Shown: piece by piece, positions 24,265 to 32,944 of the stretch
How the letters are laid out: every line of letters starts with the position of its first letter
How positions within the stretch are numbered: the first letter of the stretch is position 1
Origin: Phycisphaerales bacterium
Lineage (GTDB): Bacteria; Planctomycetota; Phycisphaerae; Phycisphaerales; UBA1924
Reading direction: 5' to 3'
Length of the DNA stretch: 37,232 nucleotides
NCBI GenBank assembly: GCA_021732675.1
Contig: JAKFUN010000046.1
Span: forward strand, 1-37,232
Made by a program: the position numbers and the translations under genes
The notes under the pieces: model-generated
Told to the model about the DNA's origin: nothing
The model's input: the letters and a program-made list of their open reading frames with translations, nothing else
The model's database searches: none

Positions 24265-25722
24265 ATGCACGGAAACGATCACGTTCACGGTCAAGCCTGG
24301 TGGTACGGCCCGCGCCTTTGGGCGATGAGTGCGCTGGCGGGCGGTGGTCTGGGCTTGGGGCTGGCTTGGCTGGTGCCGGGGGGGTACGCGGATGGGGCGG
24401 CGGTGGCGCCGCGGGTCCCGGTGTGGCTGATCGCGCCGTTTGCGCTCCTCTTGATGTCGATTGCGATCCTCCCGCTGGTGAGCGCGAAGTGGTGGCACCG
24501 ACATTTTCCGGATGTCGCATTCTTCCTGGGCACATTGGTGGTGGCGTACTTCCTCACGGCGTATTCGCGGCCCGGATACGAGCAAGGGCTGAGCTACGGC
24601 AAGGCCAAGCTCATGCACGCGGGGATCGAGTATGTCTCATTCATCGCGCTGATCGGCGGGTTGTATGTGGTCTCGGGGGGGATTCTGGTATCGCTGCGCG
24701 GGCGGGCGACCCCTTTGGTGAACACGGCGCTGCTGGGGCTGGGGGCGGTGCTCGCGAACATAGTCGGCACGACCGGGGCGTCGGTGCTGCTCATTCGCCC
24801 GTTCATGAAGTCCAACGACGGTCGCCTGCGGCCTTTGCATGTGGTTTTTTTCATCTTCATAGTCAGCAACTGCGGGGGATCGCTGACGCCGATCGGCGAC
24901 CCGCCCTTGTACCTGGGGTTCCTCAAGGGCGTGCCGTTTTTCTGGGTGCTGGAAAACATGTGGTACAACTGGCTGCTGACCATCGGGCTGCTGCTGGGGC
25001 TGTTTTTTGCCTTTGATCGATGGGTGGCCCGAAAGATCGCGTCAAGCGCCGATCCGGTCACTGCTGAACCGGGGGTTTCGATCGGGATTCATGGGCACAC
25101 TGGCGTGATATGCCTGCTGCTGATGGTCGCCGGGGTCTTCATTGATCCGGTGATCTACGCTCGCACGAGCTTGCCTCACCTCCCATACGGGGCGGTTTTC
25201 CAGATCTGCGTGGCGGCGGTGGCGCACCGGTTGGCGCCCAAGGACATTCTTTCGGCCAACGAGTTTTCGTTCTTCCCCGTCAAGGAAGTCGGGCTGCTTT
25301 TCATCGGTATCTTCGCGACGATGGTTCCAGCGTTAGCCTATCTCTCGGCCAATGGCCAGAGCTTGGGAATCTCCTCCCCCACTGCCTACTACTTCGCGGC
25401 CGGGGGCCTGAGCGCCGTGCTCGACAACGCCCCGACCTACCTCAACTTCCTGCAACTCGCGTTGGTCCCCGAAGAGATCACCAAGGAGAGCTTGCGGGTG
25501 TGGCTTTCCACCGAGTCGGGAGTGAGGATCTTGGACGCGATCTCGTGCGGGGCGGTCTACTTCGGGGCGATGACGTACATCGGCAACGGGCCCAACTTCA
25601 TGGTGCGCTCGATCGCCGAGAGCTATGGGGTCAAGATGCCCAGCTTTTTCGGGTACGTTGGCTGGGCGCTGCTGCTGCTTCTGCCGGTGCTGGTGGTGCA
25701 ATGGCTGGTCTTCATCCGATGA
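24265..25722 (+). CDS. Sodium:proton antiporter-like transporter (NhaD/CitMHS-type)
   Basis: This 485-residue inner-membrane protein has about 12 hydrophobic segments (for example LIAPFALLLMSIAILPLVS, VVFFIFIVSNCGGSLTPIGDPPLYLGFLKGVPFFW and LLFIGIFATMVPALAYLS). The GDPPLYLGF and LDNAPTYLNF stretches are half-repeat signatures of the ion-transporter superfamily that holds NhaD and citrate-metal symporters. A role in Na+/H+ exchange is the usual annotation; the true ion is not provable from sequence. An N-terminal HGNDHVHGQ is His-rich. ATG 24265 is preferred over TTG 24244, which would fall in the -10 region. Confidence 0.85.
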   Translation: MHGNDHVHGQAWWYGPRLWAMSALAGGGLGLGLAWLVPGGYADGAAVAPRVPVWLIAPFALLLMSIAILPLVSAKWWHRHFPDVAFFLGTLVVAYFLTAYSRPGYEQGLSYGKAKLMHAGIEYVSFIALIGGLYVVSGGILVSLRGRATPLVNTALLGLGAVLANIVGTTGASVLLIRPFMKSNDGRLRPLHVVFFIFIVSNCGGSLTPIGDPPLYLGFLKGVPFFWVLENMWYNWLLTIGLLLGLFFAFDRWVARKIASSADPVTAEPGVSIGIHGHTGVICLLLMVAGVFIDPVIYARTSLPHLPYGAVFQICVAAVAHRLAPKDILSANEFSFFPVKEVGLLFIGIFATMVPALAYLSANGQSLGISSPTAYYFAAGGLSAVLDNAPTYLNFLQLALVPEEITKESLRVWLSTESGVRILDAISCGAVYFGAMTYIGNGPNFMVRSIAESYGVKMPSFFGYVGWALLLLLPVLVVQWLVFIR

Positions 25723-25759
25723 AGTGGAAGCGCGGAGGGGCGTTCCCTCCCCCACCACC

Positions 25760-27454
25760 ATGACCACCCGGCCCGACACCGTGACCAATCCCCCATCCAC
25801 GCCGCCGGGCCCGAACGACTCGGATCACGTCTCCACCGGCATGCTTGGGGGGGCGGTGCGGACCGTGTCTGGGTTGACGCTGGTGAGCCGCTTCGCGGGG
25901 CTGGCTCGCGACGTGATCACCGCGCGGCTGCTCGGAGACGACGTGCTGGGCTCGGCGTTTCGGGCGGCGTACGCCTTGCCGAACCTGTTTCGGCGGCTGT
26001 TTGGCGAGGGGGCCCTATCCGCGGCTTTCTTGCCCGAATACACCTTGCTGCGCCGCGACGACCCGCAGATCGCCAGCCAGCTAGCCACCTTGGTCGTCAG
26101 GCTCATCACCCTGCTCACCGGCGGAATCACGCTGGTCATGATGCTGGGGTTCGCGGGGGCAATTTTGGTTTTGCCGCAGGACCCGGACCGGGCCTTGAGT
26201 TTCAAGCTCATGATCCTGATGTTGCCGATGATGCCCGCGGTCTGTCTGACCGCGATTCTGGGCGGGATGCTCCAGGCCCACGGCAGATTTGCAGCTCCAG
26301 CGGCGGCCCCGATCCTGCTCAACCTCTTTCAGATCGTGGCCGGGCTGGCGTTTTACTTCGGGTGGGCGCAGGGGCGCGTCACCGCGGCGTATTCGATCGG
26401 GGTGGCGGCGGTGCTGGCGAGTGCCGCCCAGGTCTTGTGGTCTTGGTGGGCGCTGCGAGGGATGGTGGAGTGGGGCCGGGCGGGCCACGCAGCGAATGTC
26501 CATGGGCGGGCGGTGCTGAAGCGTTTCATTCCCGCCATGATCGGCCTGGGGACCCTCCAACTCAACACCACCATGGACATGGTGATCGCGATGTGGCCGA
26601 CCTATGTTGGCCCCAAGATCTTGGGGTTTGACGTGCCCCTGGACAAGAGCTCGAACGCGATCCTCAGCTACACCCAGACGATCTATCAGTTTCCGCTGGG
26701 CGTTTTCGGGATCGCGGTGGCGACCGCTGTCTTCCCCATGCTTTCGCGCAGCGCCGATCACCCGCACGAGTTTGTCGCGACGCTGCGGCGGGGATTGCGA
26801 CTCAGCCTCTTCATCGGCCTGCCCGCCAGCGTTGGACTCTTGCTCATCCGGCACGATCTGGTACACATGATCTTCGGGGGTTCGGGCAAGCACGGCTTTT
26901 CGCAGGAAGGTTTGGCGCGGGCGGCGAGCGTGCTGGCCGGCTTTGCGCCCGGGGTGTGGGCGTACTCGCTCAATCACGTTTGGACGCGGGCGTTTTATGC
27001 GAGAGGGGACACGCGGACGCCGATGCGTCTGGCGATGGCGATGGTGGCGCTCAACCTCACGCTGAATGTCACGATGATTTGGTGGCTTCGAGAGGCGGGG
27101 CTCGCGTGGGCGACGGCGATCGCCGCGACCGTGCAGTGCCTGGTGCTGGGGCTTTGGTGTCGGCAAAAATTGGGTATCGAAGCACTGGACGCAGCGACCT
27201 GGAGGGCTTTTGTGCGGATCGGTTTGGCCAGCGCAACGATGGGTGCATGCGTGTGGGTGGGGAACATGCTGATCCCGAGCACGGGGTGGTGGGCGAGTTG
27301 GGGCGGACACGCGGCTCGCTGCGCCGCCGGGGTGACCATCGGCGGGGGCGTGTATGCCTTGGCCGCGTTGGGCTGGCGAGCACCTGAGATCCGCTGGTTG
27401 CTCCGTCGCAGCCCAGGCGGGGGCGGGGGACCGAGCGGGATGAGCTTTGAGTAG
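25760..27454 (+). CDS. murJ: Lipid II flippase MurJ (MviN)
   Basis: The 564-residue product has about 14 transmembrane segments and moves lipid-linked peptidoglycan precursors across the inner membrane. Hallmarks are VSRFAGLARDVITARLLG, FRAAYALPNLFRRLFGEGALSAAFLPEY, FQIVAGLAFYFGWA and ARAFYARGDTRTPM. The N-terminal 25 residues are a Pro/Thr/Asp-rich extension (MTTRPDTVTNPPSTPPGPND), longer than usual. The start is ATG 25760 after the antiporter stop at 25722; a longer reading from 25625 would overlap the antiporter and encode a Cys/Trp-rich out-of-character peptide. A polysaccharide flippase role alongside the WecA-like enzyme cannot be excluded, but the motifs fit MurJ. Confidence 0.92.
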   Translation: MTTRPDTVTNPPSTPPGPNDSDHVSTGMLGGAVRTVSGLTLVSRFAGLARDVITARLLGDDVLGSAFRAAYALPNLFRRLFGEGALSAAFLPEYTLLRRDDPQIASQLATLVVRLITLLTGGITLVMMLGFAGAILVLPQDPDRALSFKLMILMLPMMPAVCLTAILGGMLQAHGRFAAPAAAPILLNLFQIVAGLAFYFGWAQGRVTAAYSIGVAAVLASAAQVLWSWWALRGMVEWGRAGHAANVHGRAVLKRFIPAMIGLGTLQLNTTMDMVIAMWPTYVGPKILGFDVPLDKSSNAILSYTQTIYQFPLGVFGIAVATAVFPMLSRSADHPHEFVATLRRGLRLSLFIGLPASVGLLLIRHDLVHMIFGGSGKHGFSQEGLARAASVLAGFAPGVWAYSLNHVWTRAFYARGDTRTPMRLAMAMVALNLTLNVTMIWWLREAGLAWATAIAATVQCLVLGLWCRQKLGIEALDAATWRAFVRIGLASATMGACVWVGNMLIPSTGWWASWGGHAARCAAGVTIGGGVYALAALGWRAPEIRWLLRRSPGGGGGPSGMSFE

Positions 27455-27509
27455 ACGAAAAGCCGTCGCCAAAACGCTGGGCACGTGGGCGCGATACAGT
27501 GTGCTTCCC

Positions 27510-27995
27510 ATGACCCGGTCAACCGGCATAACTCGGGCGCTGGTCTGCCTCATTCTCGCGGCGCTGCTGCCTTTGTGTTGCTGCAGCGTTCGCGGTTGGT
27601 TCGGCGCGCCCGAATCAAACCTGGCGTGGAAATCGTCGGCATGCTCTGATTGCGTGGACGAGGCAGCCCAGCCCGAGGATGGCGGGCAGGACGCCGCCCT
27701 CTTGGGGGTGGACGAGGGGGCAGATTGTGTGGGTGAATCGTGCGCTGGCTCGGCGCTGCGGTGCTCGCGCCATCCTGCGGACGGGGACCACTGCAAGTGC
27801 GGGAAACATGACACGAAGATGCTGACCCAGGCATCGTTCGCGATTGAGTTCCCGATGCCTTTGTTGGTCGCGACGTTGAACTGGGTCGGCGCGATCGATC
27901 CCAATGGCTGCACGTCGACGCTGCGGGGCTACCCCGAGGCCCCGGTGCAGCCTTGCAATGCGTTGCTACGCCTGCACTGCGCGCTGGTGATCTAG
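27510..27995 (+). CDS. Cys-rich lipoprotein-like small protein at the head of the metal-efflux operon
   Basis: The 161-residue product has a hydrophobic N-terminus, MTRSTGITRALVCLILAALLPLCCCS, with a plausible lipobox (LLPLC). Paired or clustered Cys and His follow (SACSDCVDE, GADCVGESCAGSALRCSRHP, GDHCKCGKHDTKM), suggesting metal binding in the periplasm. I know no named family. It precedes the adaptor and pump genes in the same direction by 170 bp, which suggests a sensor, buffer or metallochaperone role (inference). GGCGGGCAGGACGCC (27681-27695) resembles the repeat inserted in the pump gene. ATG 27510 is chosen, with a TACAGT box at 27495-27500 close upstream; TTG 27447 would overlap murJ. 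Confidence 0.6.
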   Translation: MTRSTGITRALVCLILAALLPLCCCSVRGWFGAPESNLAWKSSACSDCVDEAAQPEDGGQDAALLGVDEGADCVGESCAGSALRCSRHPADGDHCKCGKHDTKMLTQASFAIEFPMPLLVATLNWVGAIDPNGCTSTLRGYPEAPVQPCNALLRLHCALVI

Positions 27996-28165
27996 CCTCT
28001 CCTACAAAGATAAGGGCTGGAGCCGCGCCGACTGTGGGCAGAACAGGCGTTGGGCCGTTGCCCCTTTGATACGACCGGCCCGGAAGATTGCTGGCGGGCG
28101 CACGCCGCGCCTTGCTCCCTATTCCTGATCGCACTGATCGACCTCCACCCATCCGGAGCATTCCT

Positions 28166-29557
28166 ATGGCTCGTGTACGCGCGGTTTATGTCGCAGGCGT
28201 TCTGGCCCTCGCCGGCGCGGCGATTCTCATTCCCGCCCAGGCTCATGAAGGGCACGCCAAGGCCGTCGCCTCGACAGTCGACCCAAATGCGCCCAAGAAG
28301 GTCTCGGCGGCCACGGCGCTGGCGATCGGTCTTAAGACCACCGAGGTGGACTTTGGGCAGGTCGAAGACGTGCTCCGCCTGACGGGGGTTGCCCGGCCCA
28401 GGCCGGAGCAAACGCGGGTCATTTCTTCACCCTTCGCGGGCATCACACGGAGCATCTCGGTTCGTCTGGGGGACACGGTCGTGCCGGGCGTGGTGTTGGC
28501 GGAGGTGGAGTCCCCCGAACTGGCCAAGCTGGCGTATGAACTTGGCCGTACGGGCGTCGAGCACGAAAAGCTGCTCGCTGAGGTTTCGGATGCGCAGGCC
28601 GAGGTAGCATCTTTGGAAATCGAGGTGCGATCGCTGGGTGAAGTAGCCGCCCTGACCGAGGCCGAAGTCGAACGCCTGACCGAGGCGGGAGAGAATGTGT
28701 CGGCCAACCTTCGCGCCCAGCGCCGCGTCGAGGCACTGCGTCTGACTGCCCAGGCCAAGACCCGCGAAATGGCGCTCGGGCAGGCCAAAGCACAACTGGC
28801 GTCGCTACAACGTCAGGCACAGGCGAGCGAGCTCGCCCGGGCGGGCCTTCGAGGGGCACTATCTGCCCAAGACCCCAGCCAGGCGTCGGAGGAGAGCCTG
28901 CCCGCCACCCACGGAGTGCTGCGCTTCCAAAGCCCAATCGGCGGAGTAGTAGTCCAGATTGGTGCGACAGTCGGGGGCGGCGTCGGTGCGGGAGAGGCCA
29001 TTCTCACCATTGTCAACCTGGACGCAGTCCAAGCGGAGAGCGACGTCCCCGAGGGGCTGCTCGGGCAGCTTGAATCAAGCTCGCCACTCAGGGTTCGCGT
29101 GCGCCCCGCTGCCGGCGGCGGGGCTTTGGCCGAGGGCGTAGTTCGCCTGGTTGGACCGGTGATCCATCCCACCCGGAGAACCGCGACGCTCATTGCCGAT
29201 GTGCCCAACCCAAGCGGGCTTTTCCGCGACGGCCAGAGCGTCGAGCTGTGGGTGGTGCGCCGCGCCAGCGAAAGCGTCCTCGTGGTACCCGCGTCGGCCG
29301 TTGTCAAAGAGGGCCCCCTGCAGTACGTCTTCGTGAAAGAGGGCACAGGCGACAAAGAAATGTACCTCAAGCGTGACATCGCAACCGGGGCACGCGACGA
29401 CCGTGTTGTCGAAGTTCGGCTCGGGCTGATCCCCGGCGACGTCGTCGTCTCTGAGGGCGCTTTCGGCCTCTCGCAGCTTCGCGGCTTTGTTCCCGGCAAC
29501 GCCGACGCGCCCCAAAGCCATGACGACACCGACGCTCATCACGGGCACGCTCACTGA
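28166..29557 (+). CDS. RND efflux periplasmic adaptor (CusB/CzcB-like membrane fusion protein)
   Basis: The 463-residue product has a signal peptide MARVRAVYVAGVLALAGAAILIPAQA and a His-containing mature start, HEGHAKA. A barrel-sandwich half follows (VISSPFAGITRSISVRLGDTVVPGVVLAEVESPEL), then a long alpha-hairpin coiled coil (about 120-235), the second sandwich half (LRFQSPIGGVVVQIGATVGGGVGAGEAILTIV), beta-barrel and membrane-proximal parts (LVVPASAVVKEGPLQYVFVKEG). The tail is His/Asp-rich (DDTDAHHGHAH). It bridges the inner-membrane pump and the TolC-like channel and may bind metal. The start has GGAG (28155-28158) seven bases upstream. Confidence 0.92.
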   Translation: MARVRAVYVAGVLALAGAAILIPAQAHEGHAKAVASTVDPNAPKKVSAATALAIGLKTTEVDFGQVEDVLRLTGVARPRPEQTRVISSPFAGITRSISVRLGDTVVPGVVLAEVESPELAKLAYELGRTGVEHEKLLAEVSDAQAEVASLEIEVRSLGEVAALTEAEVERLTEAGENVSANLRAQRRVEALRLTAQAKTREMALGQAKAQLASLQRQAQASELARAGLRGALSAQDPSQASEESLPATHGVLRFQSPIGGVVVQIGATVGGGVGAGEAILTIVNLDAVQAESDVPEGLLGQLESSSPLRVRVRPAAGGGALAEGVVRLVGPVIHPTRRTATLIADVPNPSGLFRDGQSVELWVVRRASESVLVVPASAVVKEGPLQYVFVKEGTGDKEMYLKRDIATGARDDRVVEVRLGLIPGDVVVSEGAFGLSQLRGFVPGNADAPQSHDDTDAHHGHAH

Positions 29558-29599
29558 TCTCCGGTCGCCCGACTGGCCCAAAGAAGAAGGACCGATCTC

Positions 29600-32500
29600 G
29601 TGCTGAACTGGATCATCAGATCATCCCTGAACAACCGCGTGCTGGTGCTCATCGCGGCGTTGCTGCTCGTGGTCTATGGCATGTACATCACTGCCAAGAC
29701 CCCCACCGACGTGCTGCCCGACCTCAACCGCCCGGTGGTCACCATCTTCACCGAAGCCCCCGGGCTCGCACCGGAAGAGGTTGAGGCCCAGGTGACCTTC
29801 GTCATCGAATCCGCTGTGAACGGGTCGCCTGGGGTTGAGCGCGTCCGCAGCGTCTCTTCGCTGGGGCTCTCGATCGTCTTTGTCGAGTTTCAGTGGAGCA
29901 CCGACCTCAGGTACAACCGCCAAGTTGTGACCGAACGCCTGGCGACCCTGGCTGGGCGCCTCCCCCCCGGGGCTGTTCCTGCGATGACCCCCGCCACCAG
30001 CATCATGGGGGAGATCGCCCTCATCAGCGTCTCCAGCAAGTCCATGTCGCCGATGGATGTTCGCACCTTCGCGGAGTTCACCCTGCGCCCCGCGATCTTG
30101 TCGATTCCCGGCATCGCACAGGTCACGGCCCAGGGGGGGGACCTCAAGCAGTATCGCGTGCAGGTTGATCCCGACAAGCTGAGGACCTTTGGGCTGACCC
30201 TGGAGGATGTGGAGTTAGCGCTGAGGGCCGCCAACAAGAACACCGGTGGGGGCTTTCTCACGCAGGGGGCGCAGGAGCTGGTGGTCCGCAATATCGGGCG
30301 CGTGCAGAGTGCCTCGGACATCGCGTCTTCCCTCATCGCCACCCTACCCGGTGATTCCGGATCACTCCCCCGGCCCGTGCTGGTGAGCGACGTCGCAACG
30401 GTGATCGAAGCTGGCCCCAGCATCAAGCGGGGCGACGGCTCGGACAACGCCTCGCCCGCTGTGATCATGGCGATCCAGAAGCAGCCCGGGGCGGACACGC
30501 TCTCGCTCACAAGGGCGCTGGACGACACCATTGCCCAGCTTCGCCCCACGCTGCCCCCAGGGATCGAGATCAACGCCGATGTCTTCCGGCAATCGCACTT
30601 CATCCATGCCGCGATCACCAATGTGATCCACGCCCTTCGCGACGGGGCCGTTCTGGTGGTCATTGTGCTCGTGCTCTTCCTGATGAACGTGCGCACGACG
30701 CTGGTGACCCTCACGGCCCTCCCGCTGTCGATCGCCACGACCATGCTGGTCTTCCACTGGGTGGGGCTGAGCGTGAACACCATGACGCTCGGGGGATTGG
30801 CGATCGCCATCGGCGAGCTGGTTGACGACGCGGTGGTGGACGTGGAAAACGTCTACCGGCGACTGGGCGAAAATCGACGCTCGGCCAGCCCCAAACCGGT
30901 CGCCACGATCGTCTTCGAGGCCTCCAGCGAGATTCGCAACCCCATCATTCTCGGCACGATCATCGTAAACCTGGTCTTCCTGCCGGCGTTCTTTCTCCCG
31001 GGGATCGAAGGCCGCCTCTTCGCTCCGCTCGCGAGCGCGTACATCGTCAGCATCTTCGCCTCCCTCCTGGTAGCCCTTACCACGACGCCCGTGCTGGCCT
31101 TCTACCTCCTCCCGGGCATCAAACGCATGACCCACGGCGAAGACGGACTGCTGCTTCGCCTTTGCAAGCGATTGGCGCTGCGCTCGTACGCCATCTCGAT
31201 GCCCCGCCCAGTAACGGTGCTCTCCATTCTGGGGCTCCTGGTGGCGGGCGCATTGCTTTTGGTAACTCGTCTAGGCTCGGAGTTTCTGCCCGCGTTCAAC
31301 GAGGGGACCGCGGTGGTTTCGTTCTATGGGCGCCCGGGCTTGTCGCTGGACGAGTCCAATCGGCTGGGCAATCGGGCGGAGGAGTTGATTCTTTCTATCC
31401 CGCAGGTGAAGAGCACGGCCAGGCGCACAGGCCGCGCGGAGCAGGACGAGCACGCCCAAGGGGTTCATGCCAGCGAAATCGAGGTTGACTTCTGGACCGA
31501 AGACGAAGCTCGCAATCCGAAAACCCCTTCGACTTCGGCGGGCAGACGCCCGCCTCCCGCAGGAGCGATTGTCTCGCGCGAGGCGGCCTTCTCGCAGATC
31601 GAGGAGAAGCTGGAAGCGTTTCCGGGCATCTCGGTGGGCATCGGCCAGCCGATCAGCCACCGGATAGAGCACCTGCTGTCAGGGGTGCGTGCCCAAGTTG
31701 CGATCAAGATCTTTGGCGATGACCTGGGCACACTGCGAGCGCTGGCCAACCAGGCCAAGGCGGCGATGGAAGGAATCCCCGGTGTTGCCGACTTGCAGGT
31801 CGAGCAGCAGGTGCTGGTGCCGCAGTTGCACATGAGCGTTGATCGGGCCGCCGCAGCCCGGTTCGGCTTCACGCCCGCGATGTTGACTGATGCGATGGAA
31901 ACCGCGACCAAGGGGCGCGTTGTGGGCCAGGTGCTCGACGGCCTCAAGGTCTTCGACATCTCGCTCACGCTGGACGAAGCACATCGCAAAGACCCGGCCA
32001 CCCTCGGCCAACTGACGCTCGTTTCACCCACCGGGGCGATCGTTTTGCTGAGCGATGTTGCCACACTGGTCGAGAAGCCGGGGCCCAATGAAATTCAGCG
32101 CGAAAGCCTGCGCCGGCGGATCATCGTCTCCGCCAATGTGCGCGGGCGCGACCTCGGATCCACGGTGCAGGAGATCCAGGCGTCGATCGCCCTGGACCTA
32201 GAGCTCCCCGAGGGGTACACCATCCAGTACGGCGGGCTCTATGAAGCTCAGCAAGAATCCACCCGCTTGCTGCTGGCGGTTGGGCTTGCGTCGTTGCTGG
32301 GGGTGTTCGTCATTCTGCTCACCCACTATCGCTCGGCGATGATCGCCGCCCAGATCATGCTCAATGTCCCCTTCGCGTTGATCGGAAGCGTCGCCGCACT
32401 GGCCCTGGCGCGAGAACCCTTCAGCATCGCGTCACTGGTAGGCTTCATCTCGCTGACCGGGCTCGCGGCCCGCAACGGCATCCTCATGATCAGCCACTAC

Positions 32501-32932
32501 ATTCACCTCATGACCCACGAGCGTCAACCCTGGAGCAAAGCACTCATCATCCGCGGGAGCCAGGAGCGGGTCGCGCCGGTGCTCATGACTGCCCTGACCG
32601 CCGGAATCGCGCTCGTGCCTTTAGTGCTGAGCAAGGGCGAACCCGGAAAGGAGATTCTCTACCCGGTGGCGCTGGTCATCCTCGGGGGACTGTGTACCAG
32701 CACGCTGCTGGACTTTTTCGTCACCCCCGCCGTCTTCTATCGCTTCGGCAAGCAGGCTGCCCAGCGCCTGGCGGACGAGCATCTCACGAAACATGGCGGG
32801 GCTGCCCAAGCTCCCGCGTCAACGCTGCACACCCACATCGCGCCCATGGCAGAGGCGGGCGATGAGGGGTCCCAATCCGCCCCTGCCAGCCCTCCAGCTC
32901 AACCCGGCAGCACTGCGGGCTCAGCTCCATAA
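29600..32932 (+). CDS. Heavy-metal RND efflux pump (CusA/CzcA family)
   Basis: This 1110-residue inner-membrane proton-driven pump starts with GTG (MLNWIIRSSLNNRVLVLIAALLLVVYG). The family signature in TM4, AIAIGELVDDAVVDVENVYRRL (about 401-422), has the conserved acidic residues and EN. DVLPDLNRPVV, GQPISHRIEHLLSGVRAQVAIKIFGDDL and GLAARNGILM are also typical. The metal is not certain: the TM4 motif is neither classic CusA nor classic CzcA. An insertion of about 20 residues (NPKTPSTSAGRRPPPAGAIV, about 638-657) replaces a short link after EVDFW and coincides with a perfect GC-rich inverted repeat at 31537-31554. The C-terminus is extended by about 60 residues with HTH and Pro/Ser/Ala-rich sequence. 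An AAGAAGAAGGA purine tract precedes the start. Confidence 0.93.
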   Translation: MLNWIIRSSLNNRVLVLIAALLLVVYGMYITAKTPTDVLPDLNRPVVTIFTEAPGLAPEEVEAQVTFVIESAVNGSPGVERVRSVSSLGLSIVFVEFQWSTDLRYNRQVVTERLATLAGRLPPGAVPAMTPATSIMGEIALISVSSKSMSPMDVRTFAEFTLRPAILSIPGIAQVTAQGGDLKQYRVQVDPDKLRTFGLTLEDVELALRAANKNTGGGFLTQGAQELVVRNIGRVQSASDIASSLIATLPGDSGSLPRPVLVSDVATVIEAGPSIKRGDGSDNASPAVIMAIQKQPGADTLSLTRALDDTIAQLRPTLPPGIEINADVFRQSHFIHAAITNVIHALRDGAVLVVIVLVLFLMNVRTTLVTLTALPLSIATTMLVFHWVGLSVNTMTLGGLAIAIGELVDDAVVDVENVYRRLGENRRSASPKPVATIVFEASSEIRNPIILGTIIVNLVFLPAFFLPGIEGRLFAPLASAYIVSIFASLLVALTTTPVLAFYLLPGIKRMTHGEDGLLLRLCKRLALRSYAISMPRPVTVLSILGLLVAGALLLVTRLGSEFLPAFNEGTAVVSFYGRPGLSLDESNRLGNRAEELILSIPQVKSTARRTGRAEQDEHAQGVHASEIEVDFWTEDEARNPKTPSTSAGRRPPPAGAIVSREAAFSQIEEKLEAFPGISVGIGQPISHRIEHLLSGVRAQVAIKIFGDDLGTLRALANQAKAAMEGIPGVADLQVEQQVLVPQLHMSVDRAAAARFGFTPAMLTDAMETATKGRVVGQVLDGLKVFDISLTLDEAHRKDPATLGQLTLVSPTGAIVLLSDVATLVEKPGPNEIQRESLRRRIIVSANVRGRDLGSTVQEIQASIALDLELPEGYTIQYGGLYEAQQESTRLLLAVGLASLLGVFVILLTHYRSAMIAAQIMLNVPFALIGSVAALALAREPFSIASLVGFISLTGLAARNGILMISHYIHLMTHERQPWSKALIIRGSQERVAPVLMTALTAGIALVPLVLSKGEPGKEILYPVALVILGGLCTSTLLDFFVTPAVFYRFGKQAAQRLADEHLTKHGGAAQAPASTLHTHIAPMAEAGDEGSQSAPASPPAQPGSTAGSAP
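31537..31554. repeat. REP-like inverted repeat inserted in the RND pump gene
   Basis: GGCGGGC-AGAC-GCCCGCC is a perfect 7-bp stem with a 4-nt loop, followed by TCCCGCAGGAG. It encodes AGRRPPPAG within an extra segment of the pump. The GCGGGCAGnnGCCCGC design resembles dispersed repeats that I recall giving AGRMPAP-type peptides in planctomycete ORFs; this needs a database check. Confidence 0.55.
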
Positions 32933-32944
32933 AGGAATTCACTG

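Noticed and set aside
27681-27699. Third REP-like insertion, in the Cys-rich protein gene
   Set aside because: GGCGGGCAGGACGCCGCCC is similar but the arms pair imperfectly, and there is no family alignment to show it is an insertion.
26081-27913. Long open frame antisense to murJ (about 610 codons)
   Set aside because: It is a codon-bias shadow in GC-rich DNA. The product is Arg/His/Pro-rich with no domain, while the opposite strand encodes a clear MurJ.
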